Shown one piece after another: positions 23,544 through 31,297 of a DNA stretch of 32,305 nt. Below the pieces are notes generated by a model that made no database searches, was not told the DNA's origin, and saw only the letters and a program-made list of their open reading frames with translations. The translations under genes were made by a program, and so were the position numbers. This stretch comes from Burkholderiales bacterium (GTDB taxonomy: Bacteria; Pseudomonadota; Gammaproteobacteria; Burkholderiales; CAIKXV01), in assembly GCA_014379045.1 (NCBI GenBank), contig JACMMK010000199.1, forward strand, positions 1-32,305, read 5' to 3'. The first letter of the stretch is position 1; each line of letters opens with the position of its first letter.

Positions 23544-24527
23544 TCAAGCGTAGTTCACCACCGCCCTGCCCTGCACACTGCCGGCCACCGACCGTTCGCA
23601 CTGCTCGATCACCTGGTCGATCGCGATGGGAAACCCGATCTTGTCGAGATTGCGCGGTTTGAGATCGGTCGCGATGCGCGCCCACACCTGCTGGCGCAGC
23701 GCCATCGGCGCGTTCGAGTTGACACCGATCAGCCGCACCCCGCGGAGAATGAACGGAAACACCGAGGTGGCCAGTTCCGCGCCGCCCGCATTGCCGAACG
23801 CGCCGATGACGCCGTTCTCCTGCATCGAACGGGTCAGCCACGACAGTTGCTCGCCCCCGACCGAGTCGAGCGCTCCCGCGAACTGCGACTTCTCGAGCGG
23901 CTTCTTGCCGAGTTCGAGTTCACTCCGCAGCCACACTTCGGCGGCACCGAGTTCCTTCAGGTAGGAGCGCGACTCGGCCTTGCTGGTCAACGCAACGACG
24001 TGATAGCCGCGCCGCGCAAGCATGTCGATGCCGATGCTGCCGCACCCGCCGGTGGCGCCGTTGACCAGCACGTCGCCGCTGTCGGGCGTGAGCCCGTTGT
24101 GTTCGAGCAGATGTATCGCCAGTGCCGCGGTGAAGCCTGCGACACCGAGCGTGCCGACGTCGAGCAGTGTCATGCCTGCGGGTACCGCGATCACCCAGTC
24201 GGCGGGAACGCGCACCCGCTCCGAGAAGCCGCCGTCGTGACTGACGCCGAGGCCGAAGCCGTTGACGAACACGGCATCTCCGACCTTGAAACGCTCGTCG
24301 CTCGAGCCTTCGACGACACCGGCGACATCGATGCCTGCGATGCACGGAAAGCGCGTCATGATCCGCCCACGTCCGGTAACCGCGAGCGCGTCCTTGTAGT
24401 TGATGCTGGCGAAGCGCGAGGCGATCACCACCTCGCCGGCATCGATCTCGTCGAGCGTCGTCTCGGTCAGCACGCCCGCCGCCTTGCCCCCGTCCTGGGT
24501 GACCCGAACCGCCTTGAATGTGGACAT
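23544..24527 (-). CDS. acuI: Acrylyl-CoA reductase (AcuI/YhdH family) medium-chain dehydrogenase
   Basis: The protein has 327 residues, the family length. GGGAGGA precedes ATG 24527. Motifs of the AcuI/YhdH quinone-oxidoreductase subgroup: FASINYKDALAVTGRG, FPCIAGIDVAGVVE, GLGVSHDGGFSERVRV, GTLGVAGFTAALAI, and the nucleotide-binding VLVNGATGGCGSIGIDML (an AxxGGxGxxG-type loop). No structural or catalytic zinc cysteines are evident, as expected. AcuI reduces acryloyl-CoA to propionyl-CoA with NADPH, detoxifying acryloyl-CoA from DMSP, acrylate or 3-hydroxypropionate. No other DMSP gene is nearby, so a general reactive-enoyl-CoA role is as likely. The symbol reflects family assignment only. Confidence 0.88.
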   Translation of the reverse strand: MSTFKAVRVTQDGGKAAGVLTETTLDEIDAGEVVIASRFASINYKDALAVTGRGRIMTRFPCIAGIDVAGVVEGSSDERFKVGDAVFVNGFGLGVSHDGGFSERVRVPADWVIAVPAGMTLLDVGTLGVAGFTAALAIHLLEHNGLTPDSGDVLVNGATGGCGSIGIDMLARRGYHVVALTSKAESRSYLKELGAAEVWLRSELELGKKPLEKSQFAGALDSVGGEQLSWLTRSMQENGVIGAFGNAGGAELATSVFPFILRGVRLIGVNSNAPMALRQQVWARIATDLKPRNLDKIGFPIAIDQVIEQCERSVAGSVQGRAVVNYA

Positions 24528-24569
24528 GCCGCGTCCTCCCGATACGTCGATGAGCTGTGGCCGCGTAAC

Positions 24570-24908
24570 TCAGCCGGGCGGCCACGAGAACGCACGGCCG
24601 CCGAGAATATGCAAATGCAGATGGAACACGCTCTGGCCGGCCGACGCCCCGTTGTTGACATTGAGCCGGAACGCGCCGCCGATGCCGAGTTCGTCGGCCA
24701 CCTTCGCTGCGACCAGCAGCAGATGGCCGAGCAGCGCTTGATCGCCGGCAGTCGCGTCGGCCAGATCGACCAGCGGTTTCTTCGGGATCAGCAGCACGTG
24801 CACCGGCGCTTGCGGATTGATGTCGCGGAAAGCCAGGCAGAGTTCGTCTTCGTAAACGACATCTGCCGGTAGCTCGCGCGCGATGATCTTGTCGAAAATG
24901 GTGGCCAT
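24570..24908 (-). CDS. hinT: HIT family protein (HinT-like purine nucleoside phosphoramidase)
   Basis: The protein has 112 residues. The histidine triad FHLHLHILGGR (His96, 98, 100) is intact, as are IFDKIIARELPADVVYEDE at the N-terminus and HVLLIPKKP in the middle. HinT-type proteins hydrolyse nucleoside phosphoramidates and acyl-adenylates. Position 95 before the triad is Phe where many HinT proteins have Pro. The C-terminus RAFSWPPG is typical of the bacterial group. It lies 45 nt after the lipoprotein of the Mla-like operon and may be co-transcribed, though the functional link is unclear. Confidence 0.94.
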   Translation of the reverse strand: MATIFDKIIARELPADVVYEDELCLAFRDINPQAPVHVLLIPKKPLVDLADATAGDQALLGHLLLVAAKVADELGIGGAFRLNVNNGASAGQSVFHLHLHILGGRAFSWPPG

Positions 24909-24953
24909 CGGGTTCTCGGTGAAAACGCCCGCACCAGGCGGCGCGCGGTGCGG

Positions 24954-25610
24954 TCAGCGCAACGGCGGCAACGACGCGACAATCCAGTCGATCAGCGCGT
25001 CGATCAGCGCGGTGCTCGCCGCCGTCAGCGACGCCGCCGCGCCCGGGGCATCCTGGGTCGGCGCCGGACGCTCGAAACTGAACGCGCGGTGGAACAGCGT
25101 CGCGCGCTTGATGCCGGCAATCAACGTCGCGCGCGCACGCACGACGCCTTTCGACTCCTGCGGCGAGTCGAAAACCTGGCTGAATTCGTCGAGCTCGACG
25201 CGCAGCAGGTAGTCGCTCTGCACACCATCGCGCGAAGATGCGAGGCCGGGTTGCGCCACCGCGGCGACCCGTGCGCGCAGGCGCGCCGTGATCATCTCGG
25301 GCGGCGTTCCGGCCCAGCGACTGCGCGAGTAGACGCGAGGCTGCCCGCCATCGACATACGCGAACCGATAGATGATCGAATTCGAGTCGAGCCACCCGGG
25401 TGCGATCGCATCAGGGACCGCAAGACTGGCACGGATGCGCGCCGGTTGATCGATCGGGGCCGGCGCGATGCCGAAATCATGAATCGTCGAGGGCGGCCGG
25501 GGCGTCGGCCCCAACCCGCAGCCACCGAGCGCGACGAACACGCCGCCGAGCGCCGAGCGCTGCAGGAACGTCCTGCGCATCGGAGGAGAAACCCGGGTCG
25601 GAATCTGCAT
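24954..25610 (-). CDS. ABC-type transport auxiliary lipoprotein (PqiC/YmbA-like)
   Basis: The protein has 218 residues from ATG 25610, chosen because GGAGCATACGCCG precedes it; an upstream ATG at 25661 would overlap the end of the MlaD gene. An arginine-bearing leader (MRRTFLQRSALGG) and the lipobox ALGGCG indicate export and lipidation. The body (IRASLAVPDAIAPGWLDSN, IIYRFAYVDGGQPRVY, SRSRWAGTPPEMITARL, YLLRVELDEFSQVFDSP) matches the auxiliary lipoprotein family linked to MCE transporters, as PqiC is to PqiB. It probably sits at the outer membrane and helps connect MlaD to its lipid donor or acceptor. It is fourth gene of the Mla-like operon, 50 nt after mlaD. Confidence 0.9.
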   Translation of the reverse strand: MQIPTRVSPPMRRTFLQRSALGGVFVALGGCGLGPTPRPPSTIHDFGIAPAPIDQPARIRASLAVPDAIAPGWLDSNSIIYRFAYVDGGQPRVYSRSRWAGTPPEMITARLRARVAAVAQPGLASSRDGVQSDYLLRVELDEFSQVFDSPQESKGVVRARATLIAGIKRATLFHRAFSFERPAPTQDAPGAAASLTAASTALIDALIDWIVASLPPLR

Positions 25611-25660
25611 CGGCGTATGCTCCATGCGACTGCGAATTGCGTTGGCCGTGTACCCGTGCA

Positions 25661-26629
25661 TCAGCGTTCGCCGGGGGCTGGGGGGATATAACCGGCCTCG
25701 CCCGGGCCCGGGCGCTGCGGGCCGCGTCCGAACACCAGGCTCTGCGGCTGATCCTGGAAATCGTTGAGCACGCGCTCGAGCACGCGCGAATTGCGCGACA
25801 GTTCGTCGATGAAGTCGCTGATCTTCGGCAGTGCGACGCTGACCACCGCTTCGCCGAACGCGAGGCCGACGTTGCCGATCTGCTCGGCGCTCTTGGTGAT
25901 CCGGTCGATCGACTCCAGACGCTGGCCGAGCGCAAGCGTGAACGTGTTGACGTTGGCCACCAGCTGATCGGTACGCTTGAGCACCAGGCTTGCATCGGTG
26001 GCGACGGCGGCCGTCGCCTTCAACGCCGGCGTGGCCTGGGCGAGGACAGGCAATGCCTGATCGGCCACCTTGGCCAGTTTGCCACTGGCGATTTCGATAT
26101 TGGTCAGCGTCGAGGTAAGCAGCGCCAGATTTTCATCGGACATCAGAAGCGCGACGCGACGCGCGGTCTCGTCGACACTCTTGATCAGCGCGGGACCCGA
26201 GGTGATCAGCTGGTCGACGAGCGACGGGTCGACCGGAATGCGCGGCAGCGAGCGAGCGTCGTACTCGAACTTCGCCGGGTTCCTGCCATCGTCTGACAGG
26301 TCGACATAGGCGAGCCCCGTAACCCCCTGGTAGCCGAGTTGCGCACGCGTACCGCGCGACAACGGTGCATCGCGGTCGATCAGCGCTGTGATCAGGATCG
26401 CCTGCGGGTTCTCAGGGTCGAAGCGGATGCTCTCCACTTTGCCGACGTCGACGCCACGTAACCTGACCGCTGCCTGGGCATTCAGGCCCGAGACCGAGCT
26501 GGTGGAGACCAGCACATACCGGTCGCGCACGACCGTGTCCTGTCGAAACCAGACGGCGACCGCAACCAGCGCCGCAATCAGCAGGAGCGTGAACAGACCC
26601 GCGGACAATACATGTGATCGATTTTCCAT
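25661..26629 (-). CDS. mlaD: MlaD-type MCE protein of a lipid ABC transporter
   Basis: The protein has 322 residues from ATG 26629; a longer reading to 26701 overlaps mlaF and has no family support. One N-terminal helix (VLSAGLFTLLLIAALVAVAVW) anchors it in the inner membrane. The MCE domain follows: VSTSSVSGLNAQAAVRLRGV, DVGKVESIRFDP, RGTRAQLGYQGVTGLAYVDL. A long helical, coiled-coil-prone C-terminal region follows, longer than E. coli MlaD (about 180 residues), as in the longer MCE proteins of many betaproteobacteria. A proline-rich end (PGPGEAGYIPPAPGER) closes it. It forms a hexameric periplasmic ring through which lipids pass. It starts 7 nt after the mlaF stop. Confidence 0.93.
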   Translation of the reverse strand: MENRSHVLSAGLFTLLLIAALVAVAVWFRQDTVVRDRYVLVSTSSVSGLNAQAAVRLRGVDVGKVESIRFDPENPQAILITALIDRDAPLSRGTRAQLGYQGVTGLAYVDLSDDGRNPAKFEYDARSLPRIPVDPSLVDQLITSGPALIKSVDETARRVALLMSDENLALLTSTLTNIEIASGKLAKVADQALPVLAQATPALKATAAVATDASLVLKRTDQLVANVNTFTLALGQRLESIDRITKSAEQIGNVGLAFGEAVVSVALPKISDFIDELSRNSRVLERVLNDFQDQPQSLVFGRGPQRPGPGEAGYIPPAPGER

Positions 26630-26636
26630 CTGCGCC

Positions 26637-27461
26637 TCAAGCCCCCGCAGCAGAACCCGTGCCCGAGCGCGCGAGCATCGCACGCTGGCCGCGTTCGCCA
26701 CAGAAGAAATTGCATACGAACGGGTCGTCCAGCTTCGTGATCTCGGCCAGAGTATCGACCGCGACGAGGCGCGTACGCGCGAGTACGGCCACCCGGTCGG
26801 CGAGAGCGACCAGGGTGTCGAGGTCGTGGGTCACCATCACGACCGTCATGCGCAGCTCGCTGCGCAGGGCCTGGATCAGGCGCACGAAACTCTCGCTGCG
26901 ATCGGGGTCCAGACCCGCCGTCGGCTCGTCCAGGAACAGGAGTTCCGGGTCGAGCGCGATCGCACGCGCGAGCGCGATCCGCTTGACCATGCCGCCCGAC
27001 AGTTCCGACGGCTTCTTGTTTGCATGACGCGGCTCGATGCCGACCATCTCGAGTTTCATCATCACCAGATCGTGAATCACCTCGGCCTCGAGCTGTTTCA
27101 GTTCGCGCAGAGGCAACGCGATATTGTCGAACACCGAAAGGGCCGAGAACAGTGCGCCGTTCTGGAACAGCATGCCCCAGCGACTGCGCATCGCCGCAAG
27201 CTCATCCTTGCCGCCGCTGACGAGATCGACCCCGAACACCCGCACATGCCCTTCTGCAGGCCGTTCGAGTCCGAGCATCTGCCGGACGAGCGTCGTCTTG
27301 CCGCTGCCCGATCCGCCGACCAACGCTAGCACTTCGTCGCGGAACACGACCAGATCGATGTCGTTATGGACGACCTGGCGACCGAACCGGCTGGTGAGAT
27401 GCTCGACCTCGATCACCGCCTCGCGCGTTTCGGGTGCCGCTGCCGGCGTCGGCGCGTTCAT
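26637..27461 (-). CDS. mlaF: MlaF-type ATP-binding subunit of a lipid ABC transporter
   Basis: The protein has 274 residues from ATG 27461, preceded by GGAGAGCGACG; the frame also runs to 27503 but that leader is Arg-rich. Walker A GGSGSGKTT, Q-loop MLFQNGALF, signature LSGGM, Walker B LLFLDEPTAGLDP and switch VTHD are all present. LPLRE and GLDPDRSESF are typical of the Mla/Ttg2A ATPases. The C-terminal tail extends past LDDPFVCNFFCGERGQ by about 18 residues. It energises phospholipid movement with the MlaE-type permease encoded upstream. The leader from the mlaE stop is about 150 nt and contains the hairpin repeat. Confidence 0.95.
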   Translation of the reverse strand: MNAPTPAAAPETREAVIEVEHLTSRFGRQVVHNDIDLVVFRDEVLALVGGSGSGKTTLVRQMLGLERPAEGHVRVFGVDLVSGGKDELAAMRSRWGMLFQNGALFSALSVFDNIALPLRELKQLEAEVIHDLVMMKLEMVGIEPRHANKKPSELSGGMVKRIALARAIALDPELLFLDEPTAGLDPDRSESFVRLIQALRSELRMTVVMVTHDLDTLVALADRVAVLARTRLVAVDTLAEITKLDDPFVCNFFCGERGQRAMLARSGTGSAAGA

Positions 27462-27530
27462 CGTCGCTCTCCGGCGTCGCCTCGCGGGCTCATCGTCTCT
27501 CACCTCCGTCCCTGTGCAAAGTAAGCCAAG

Positions 27531-27608
27531 GGACGATGAATGAGCCCGACTCGGCTACGTCGATCCCGTCACCTTTCAGGTGACGGGGCCCTCGCCGCTG
27601 GCCTCGCG
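27531..27608 (-). repeat. 78-bp intergenic repeat with perfect hairpin, copy 2
   Basis: This copy is about 68/78 identical to 21289-21366. The hairpin (27565-27587) has a perfect 10-bp stem, CCCGTCACCT and AGGTGACGGG, around GAA on the minus strand. It starts 3 nt after the mlaE stop and ends about 70 nt before the mlaF start, so it is within a transcribed operon. A 14-bp direct repeat, GCCTCGCGGGCTCA, brackets it at 27479-27492 and 27601-27614. GAGCCCG and CGGGCTC form a further outer inverted pair. Confidence 0.85.
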
Positions 27609-27611
27609 GGC

Positions 27612-28775
27612 TCACTGCACGATCCCGACGTTGGAAAACACGATCGCGAAGATCGCGTCGGCGAGGATCACGATCGTGATTGCACTGACGACCGACGCGG
27701 TGACCCCCCGCCCCAGGCTCTCGGTATTGGGCCGGATACGCAATCCGAAATGACACGCGATCAATGCGATCAGCAAGCCGAACACCACTCCCTTGCCAAG
27801 CCCGAGCCAGTAGTTTGCGATCGGCACCGCCGAGCGCAGACTGTCGATGAAATACGTGTGGCTGAGCCCCGTCTCGTACTCGGCGGCGAGCATCCCACCG
27901 GCGAGCGCCATCGTGCTCGTCCACAGGATCAGCAGCGGCATCGCGATCGCCAGCGCGATCGCCTTCGGCAGGATCAGGCGCCGCCCATGAGGGATCCCCA
28001 TCACCGTCATCGCATCGAGCTCCTGGGTGACGCGCATCACACCGAGCTGGGCAGTCATCGCCGACCCGGAGCGGCCGGCGACGAGGATCGCCGCGAGTAC
28101 CGGGCCCAGTTCACGAATCACGGCGATGCCGAGCAGGTTCACGATGAACACGTCGGCGCCGAACAGGTGTAGCTGCTTGGCGGACAGATAGGACAGCACG
28201 ACACCGATCAGGAACCCGACCAACGCAGTGATGCCGAGCGCCTGCGAGCCGGTGCGATACAGATTTGCCGAGATTTCCTTCCACGGGATGCGCGTTGGAT
28301 GCACGATGATTTCGATCAGATCGAGCGCAAGCTGTCCGATCAGCAGCAACAGTCCGTGCATGTGTCCGACAACCACGTCGAGCCATCGGCCGATCAGGAT
28401 AAGCGGCGCGGCCAGGCCGAGCGGCGCGACTGCGGGTCTTGCCTCCTTGACTCCAGCGAGGTGTTCGAACACCATTTCCTGCTCCGGGCGCAGTTCGAGG
28501 CCTGCGGGCTTCTTCCGCCCCCACGCGCGCCACAACAGTACTGCCCCGGCGTCGTCGAGGCGGCCCACTTCGCGCAGATCCCAGATGAGCTGCGGATCGC
28601 CCGCCAGGTCAGCGAGCTCGCGCCCCAGTTTCCGGCTGCGCGGGCCGAGCGCGAGCAGCGTCCAGGCACCGATCAGCCGAATGGTGCGCCGTGCGTCTGC
28701 GGTCGGCACCGATCCGGACTGCTTCCCGGCCTCGGCCCCACCGCCGAGTTCCCACCCCGGTTGCGTCCCTGCCAC
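27612..28775 (-). CDS. mlaE: MlaE-type lipid transporter permease with N-terminal STAS-like domain
   Basis: The protein has 387 residues from GTG 28775. Residues about 30-105 form a STAS-like domain (LADLAGDPQLIWDLREVGRL, DDAGAVLLWRAWGRKKPAG), the job done by separate MlaB in E. coli. The permease follows: LYRTGSQALGITALVGFLIG, VIRELGPVLAAILVAGRSGS, EIxxM-type MRVTQELDAMTVMG, IPHGRRLILPK, and C-terminal helices ending AIFAIVFSNVGIVQ. The fusion is common in betaproteobacterial Mla-like systems. It is first of the operon mlaE-mlaF-mlaD-lipoprotein. The start has weak ribosome-site support and other GTG/TTG codons nearby are possible. Confidence 0.93.
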   Translation of the reverse strand: MAGTQPGWELGGGAEAGKQSGSVPTADARRTIRLIGAWTLLALGPRSRKLGRELADLAGDPQLIWDLREVGRLDDAGAVLLWRAWGRKKPAGLELRPEQEMVFEHLAGVKEARPAVAPLGLAAPLILIGRWLDVVVGHMHGLLLLIGQLALDLIEIIVHPTRIPWKEISANLYRTGSQALGITALVGFLIGVVLSYLSAKQLHLFGADVFIVNLLGIAVIRELGPVLAAILVAGRSGSAMTAQLGVMRVTQELDAMTVMGIPHGRRLILPKAIALAIAMPLLILWTSTMALAGGMLAAEYETGLSHTYFIDSLRSAVPIANYWLGLGKGVVFGLLIALIACHFGLRIRPNTESLGRGVTASVVSAITIVILADAIFAIVFSNVGIVQ

Positions 28776-28978
28776 TGTGAGCGCTCGTCAACCTGCTGTT
28801 GTGTATCGGTTTTTTCGCGGGCTTATAACGCGCCGGCGGCGCGCCATCAGCGAGATACTGTCCGCCCTGTTCGGTTCGCATCGTAATCACCTCTTTCAGG
28901 CAAGTCAAAAACGATGAGACGCGCGCAAACCGGACGGTGCGTCGCAACATTTTTTCGCCTCGGAATGGTGCATGGGGC
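28776..28978. other. Divergent regulatory gap, mlaE side
   Basis: This is the left half of the 400-bp gap between mlaE and the phasin gene. It should carry the leftward Mla promoter. No credible ORF was seen; a run of T near 28951 precedes the phasin promoter. Confidence 0.4.
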
Positions 28979-29007
28979 TTGACATTCAAGCTGGACGCTC
29001 CTACATT
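28979..29007 (+). promoter_or_regulatory. Sigma-70 type promoter of the phasin gene
   Basis: TTGACA (28979-28984, exact -35 consensus), a 17-bp spacer, and TACATT (29002-29007, 4 of 6 of the -10 consensus). The predicted transcription start is about 29014, giving a leader of roughly 160 nt before the phasin ATG. Read by eye; no other candidate nearby is as good. Confidence 0.7.
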
Positions 29008-29014
29008 TCGTTTT

Positions 29015-29041
29015 GTGCAGCGCAACAACGGCGCGCTGCAC
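29015..29041. promoter_or_regulatory. Perfect 9-bp inverted repeat at the phasin transcription start (operator candidate)
   Basis: GTGCAGCGC (29015-29023) and GCGCTGCAC (29033-29041) are exact reverse complements with a 9-nt spacer. The repeat begins at the predicted +1. In PHA-accumulating bacteria the repressor PhaR binds GCAG/CTGC-containing sites near phasin promoters until granules titrate it. The TGCAG...CTGCA arms and the location fit such a site. PhaR itself is not in the window, so the assignment is inferred. Confidence 0.55.
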
Positions 29042-29175
29042 CGACCTGCCGCACCGTTTCGAGCCGCTTCGAGTCATGGAGCCACGAACCTGGGCGCTAC
29101 GGTCCTGCGGTGGGCGTGGCGTTGATCGCCAACCCGGCCTGCCGTCCAGCCGCTCATTCCTCCAGGAGATTCATC

Positions 29176-29700
29176 ATGATTCAAGTTCCCGAACAAGTTG
29201 CTGCGGTCACCAAAGCGCAGGTCGAAGGCGCCGTCAAATTCGCCACTTTCGGTCTGGAAGCCACCGAAAAATTCGTGGAGTTCCAGCTCAAGCACGCGAA
29301 GGTCGCGTTCGGCGATGTCGTCACCAACGCCAAGTCGATGTCCGACATGAAAGACGCGCCGACGATGCCTGAAATGAAGTCGGCGATGGTCGAGCCGGCG
29401 GTCGAGAAAATGACCGCCTATGCGAAAGGTCTGTACGAACTGTCGGCGGCGACCCAGGCCCAATTCTCGAAGCTGGTGGAAGAGCAGATGAGCTTCGTGA
29501 ACAGCCAGATGTTGTCGATGCTCGACAGCGCTGCGAAAAACGGCCCCGCCGGTAGCGACTTCGCCGTGTCGGCGATCAAGTCGGCGCTCGCGGCGGCGAA
29601 CTCGGCCTACGACAACCTTTCCAAGGCGACGAAACAGGCGACCGACATGGCGGAAGCCAACATCGCCAGCGTGACCGACGGCCGCAAACGCGCGGCCTGA
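29176..29700 (+). CDS. phaP: Phasin family protein (PHA granule-associated)
   Basis: The protein has 174 residues, a normal phasin length. CAGGAG lies 7 nt before ATG 29176, a clear ribosome site. Residues about 4-110 match the Phasin_2 pattern: VPEQVAAVTKAQVEGAVKFA, EATEKFVEFQLKHAKVAF, YAKGLYELSAATQAQFSKLV. The rest is an Ala/Lys-rich amphipathic helix region ending ASVTDGRKRAA. Lys-rich and low in Cys and Trp, as expected of granule-coating proteins. Phasins cover polyhydroxybutyrate granules and control their number and size. The gene is monocistronic: own promoter, leader palindrome and terminator. It indicates that the organism stores PHA. Confidence 0.95.
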   Translation: MIQVPEQVAAVTKAQVEGAVKFATFGLEATEKFVEFQLKHAKVAFGDVVTNAKSMSDMKDAPTMPEMKSAMVEPAVEKMTAYAKGLYELSAATQAQFSKLVEEQMSFVNSQMLSMLDSAAKNGPAGSDFAVSAIKSALAAANSAYDNLSKATKQATDMAEANIASVTDGRKRAA

Positions 29701-29714
29701 GATTCATGGCTACG

Positions 29715-29742
29715 CGCAGGGCCGGCGAGCGCCGCCCCTGCG
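29715..29742 (+). other. Hairpin just after the phasin stop codon
   Basis: Twelve-base arms starting CGCAGGG and ending CCCTGCG, with one mismatch and a GAGC loop. No T-run follows. It may protect the phasin mRNA 3' end ahead of the true terminator 15 nt further on. Confidence 0.5.
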
Positions 29743-29756
29743 TGACAACGCAGCGC

Positions 29757-29796
29757 AACGCCCCGTTTCGGCCAGCCCGTCCCGGGGCGTTTTTTC
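29757..29796 (+). terminator. Rho-independent terminator of the phasin gene
   Basis: AACGCCCC and GGGGCGTT form an 8-bp stem, and a T-run (29790-29795) follows at once. The loop is about 19 nt. It lies about 60 nt after the phasin stop and points along the plus strand. Confidence 0.8.
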
Positions 29797-29854
29797 GGTT
29801 GCTACTGCTACCTCTACCTGTGCGTGGGCGTCGCAGCAGCGATCCGGGCACGCG

Positions 29855-31246
29855 TCACGTCACACCGCTGTCTGCCGTGCGCGGCGGGGTCAGCGCGACG
29901 GCGCGGGCCGCCGCCGGAGTCATCGCGACGCAGACCCGGTCGCTCCCCTCACGCTTGGCCGTCTGCAGCGCTTCGTCTGACAGTCGCACCAGGGATTCGA
30001 CGTCGCGCACGCTGGCGTCGCGCGTCGCGACCCCGATCGACAGGGTCAGTGTCCGTTGCCCCGGCGCGCCGCCGAGCCCACTCCGAAACGCCTCACCGAC
30101 GGCTGCGTGCAGTTTTCGCGCGCCCGTCGCCGCGCCGATACTGTCGGTGTCCGGACTGATCACCATGAACTCTTCACCGCCCATGCGACAGATCACATCG
30201 TCGGTACGTGCCGATTCCCGCAACACCGCAGCGAGCCGACCGAGCGCCTTGTCGCCCGCCGCGTGTCCGTGGGCGGCATTGATCTGGCGGAACTGATCGA
30301 TATCGAGCCCCATGCACGACAGTGGACGGCGGTGCCGGGTCGATACCGCCCACTCGTGTTCGAGACGTTCGAAGGCGTGACGGCGGTTGGGCAAGCCGGT
30401 CTGGCCATCGATCAGCAGCGCACGCTGCAACCGGCGCTTGGCCACCGCAAGCTCTGCCGCGAGCTTGCCCAGATCATCCCGAGCCCGACTCGACACGGCG
30501 CGCAGCCCGATCATGCGCCGCGCACAGCGCAGTCGAAGCAGGAGCGACGCCGGATCGATCGGCAAGCACAGATAATCGTCAAGCCCGGTGTCGGGTCCGG
30601 CGCTGGATCCTTGCGCCGATGCGACCGCCGTCGCGGCCCGCAGCTGATCGAGCGCGTCTGCAGAATCGTTTGGCGCAATCATTCCGATCAGGTAAAGATC
30701 CTTGCCGATCACCGTCGCGCGCCGCGTCGTGCACAGACGCCTGGCCGCCGGTGCGCAAGCCGTGAGGTCGATGACCACCAGGTCGGGCAAATCGGTCAGC
30801 ACCGTCGCGAGCGCGATGTTCGCGTCCGCAAACGACCGCACCCGATGGCCCTGCCGGGCAAGCAACTCGCAGACGTGCGCCCGTGTTGTTTCGTCGGCGC
30901 AAACCACGTCGATGCTCAGGCCCGGCAACGCAGCCGGCGCTGCGCGCGGACTCGATACCGCGTCGGTCTCCGGGCGCGCGGGCGTGGACAGGGCGGATTC
31001 GACGTCCGCCGCTGCTTCACTCGACGCTTCGGAGGCGAAGTTCGACGCAGGTTGCGCGTCGACGTGCATCCCGAGCAGCGACGCCCAGCGCTGCCATCCC
31101 TCTCCGACCGCATCGCAGATCGGCGCGAGCACCACGGCTTCGATGCCGAGCTTCGCCGCGCGCTGCAACAGCGACGGCGTGATGCGCATGCGTGCGTCGA
31201 TGCCGGCGACGAAATACTCACCGACCAGTCGCGCAAGCGACATCAC
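29855..31246 (-). CDS. GGDEF diguanylate cyclase with receiver-like domain (distal part of a split HDOD-GGDEF gene)
   Basis: The ORF gives 463 residues from GTG 31246. After an ~60-residue helical start (MSLARLVGEYFVAG), a receiver-like domain lies at about 110-250 (IDVVCADETTRAHVCELLAR, LPDLVVIDLTACAP). It has Asp in VVIDLT but lacks the usual paired acidic residues near its start. The GGDEF domain follows: DGQTGLPNRRHAFERL, CMGLDIDQFRQINAAHG, then the active-site GGEEF with the inhibitory RxxD (RTDD) five residues before it, and LTLSIGVA. It should make cyclic di-GMP. The frame is continuous with the HDOD ORF upstream, interrupted only by one TAA at 31298. Whether this part is translated alone from GTG 31246, which lacks a ribosome site, is uncertain. 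Confidence 0.8.
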   Translation of the reverse strand: MMSLARLVGEYFVAGIDARMRITPSLLQRAAKLGIEAVVLAPICDAVGEGWQRWASLLGMHVDAQPASNFASEASSEAAADVESALSTPARPETDAVSSPRAAPAALPGLSIDVVCADETTRAHVCELLARQGHRVRSFADANIALATVLTDLPDLVVIDLTACAPAARRLCTTRRATVIGKDLYLIGMIAPNDSADALDQLRAATAVASAQGSSAGPDTGLDDYLCLPIDPASLLLRLRCARRMIGLRAVSSRARDDLGKLAAELAVAKRRLQRALLIDGQTGLPNRRHAFERLEHEWAVSTRHRRPLSCMGLDIDQFRQINAAHGHAAGDKALGRLAAVLRESARTDDVICRMGGEEFMVISPDTDSIGAATGARKLHAAVGEAFRSGLGGAPGQRTLTLSIGVATRDASVRDVESLVRLSDEALQTAKREGSDRVCVAMTPAAARAVALTPPRTADSGVT

Positions 31247-31297
31247 TTCGCACAGTGTCTGTACCCGCGACCCCTGATCGAATCCGCTCTGTTCCGG

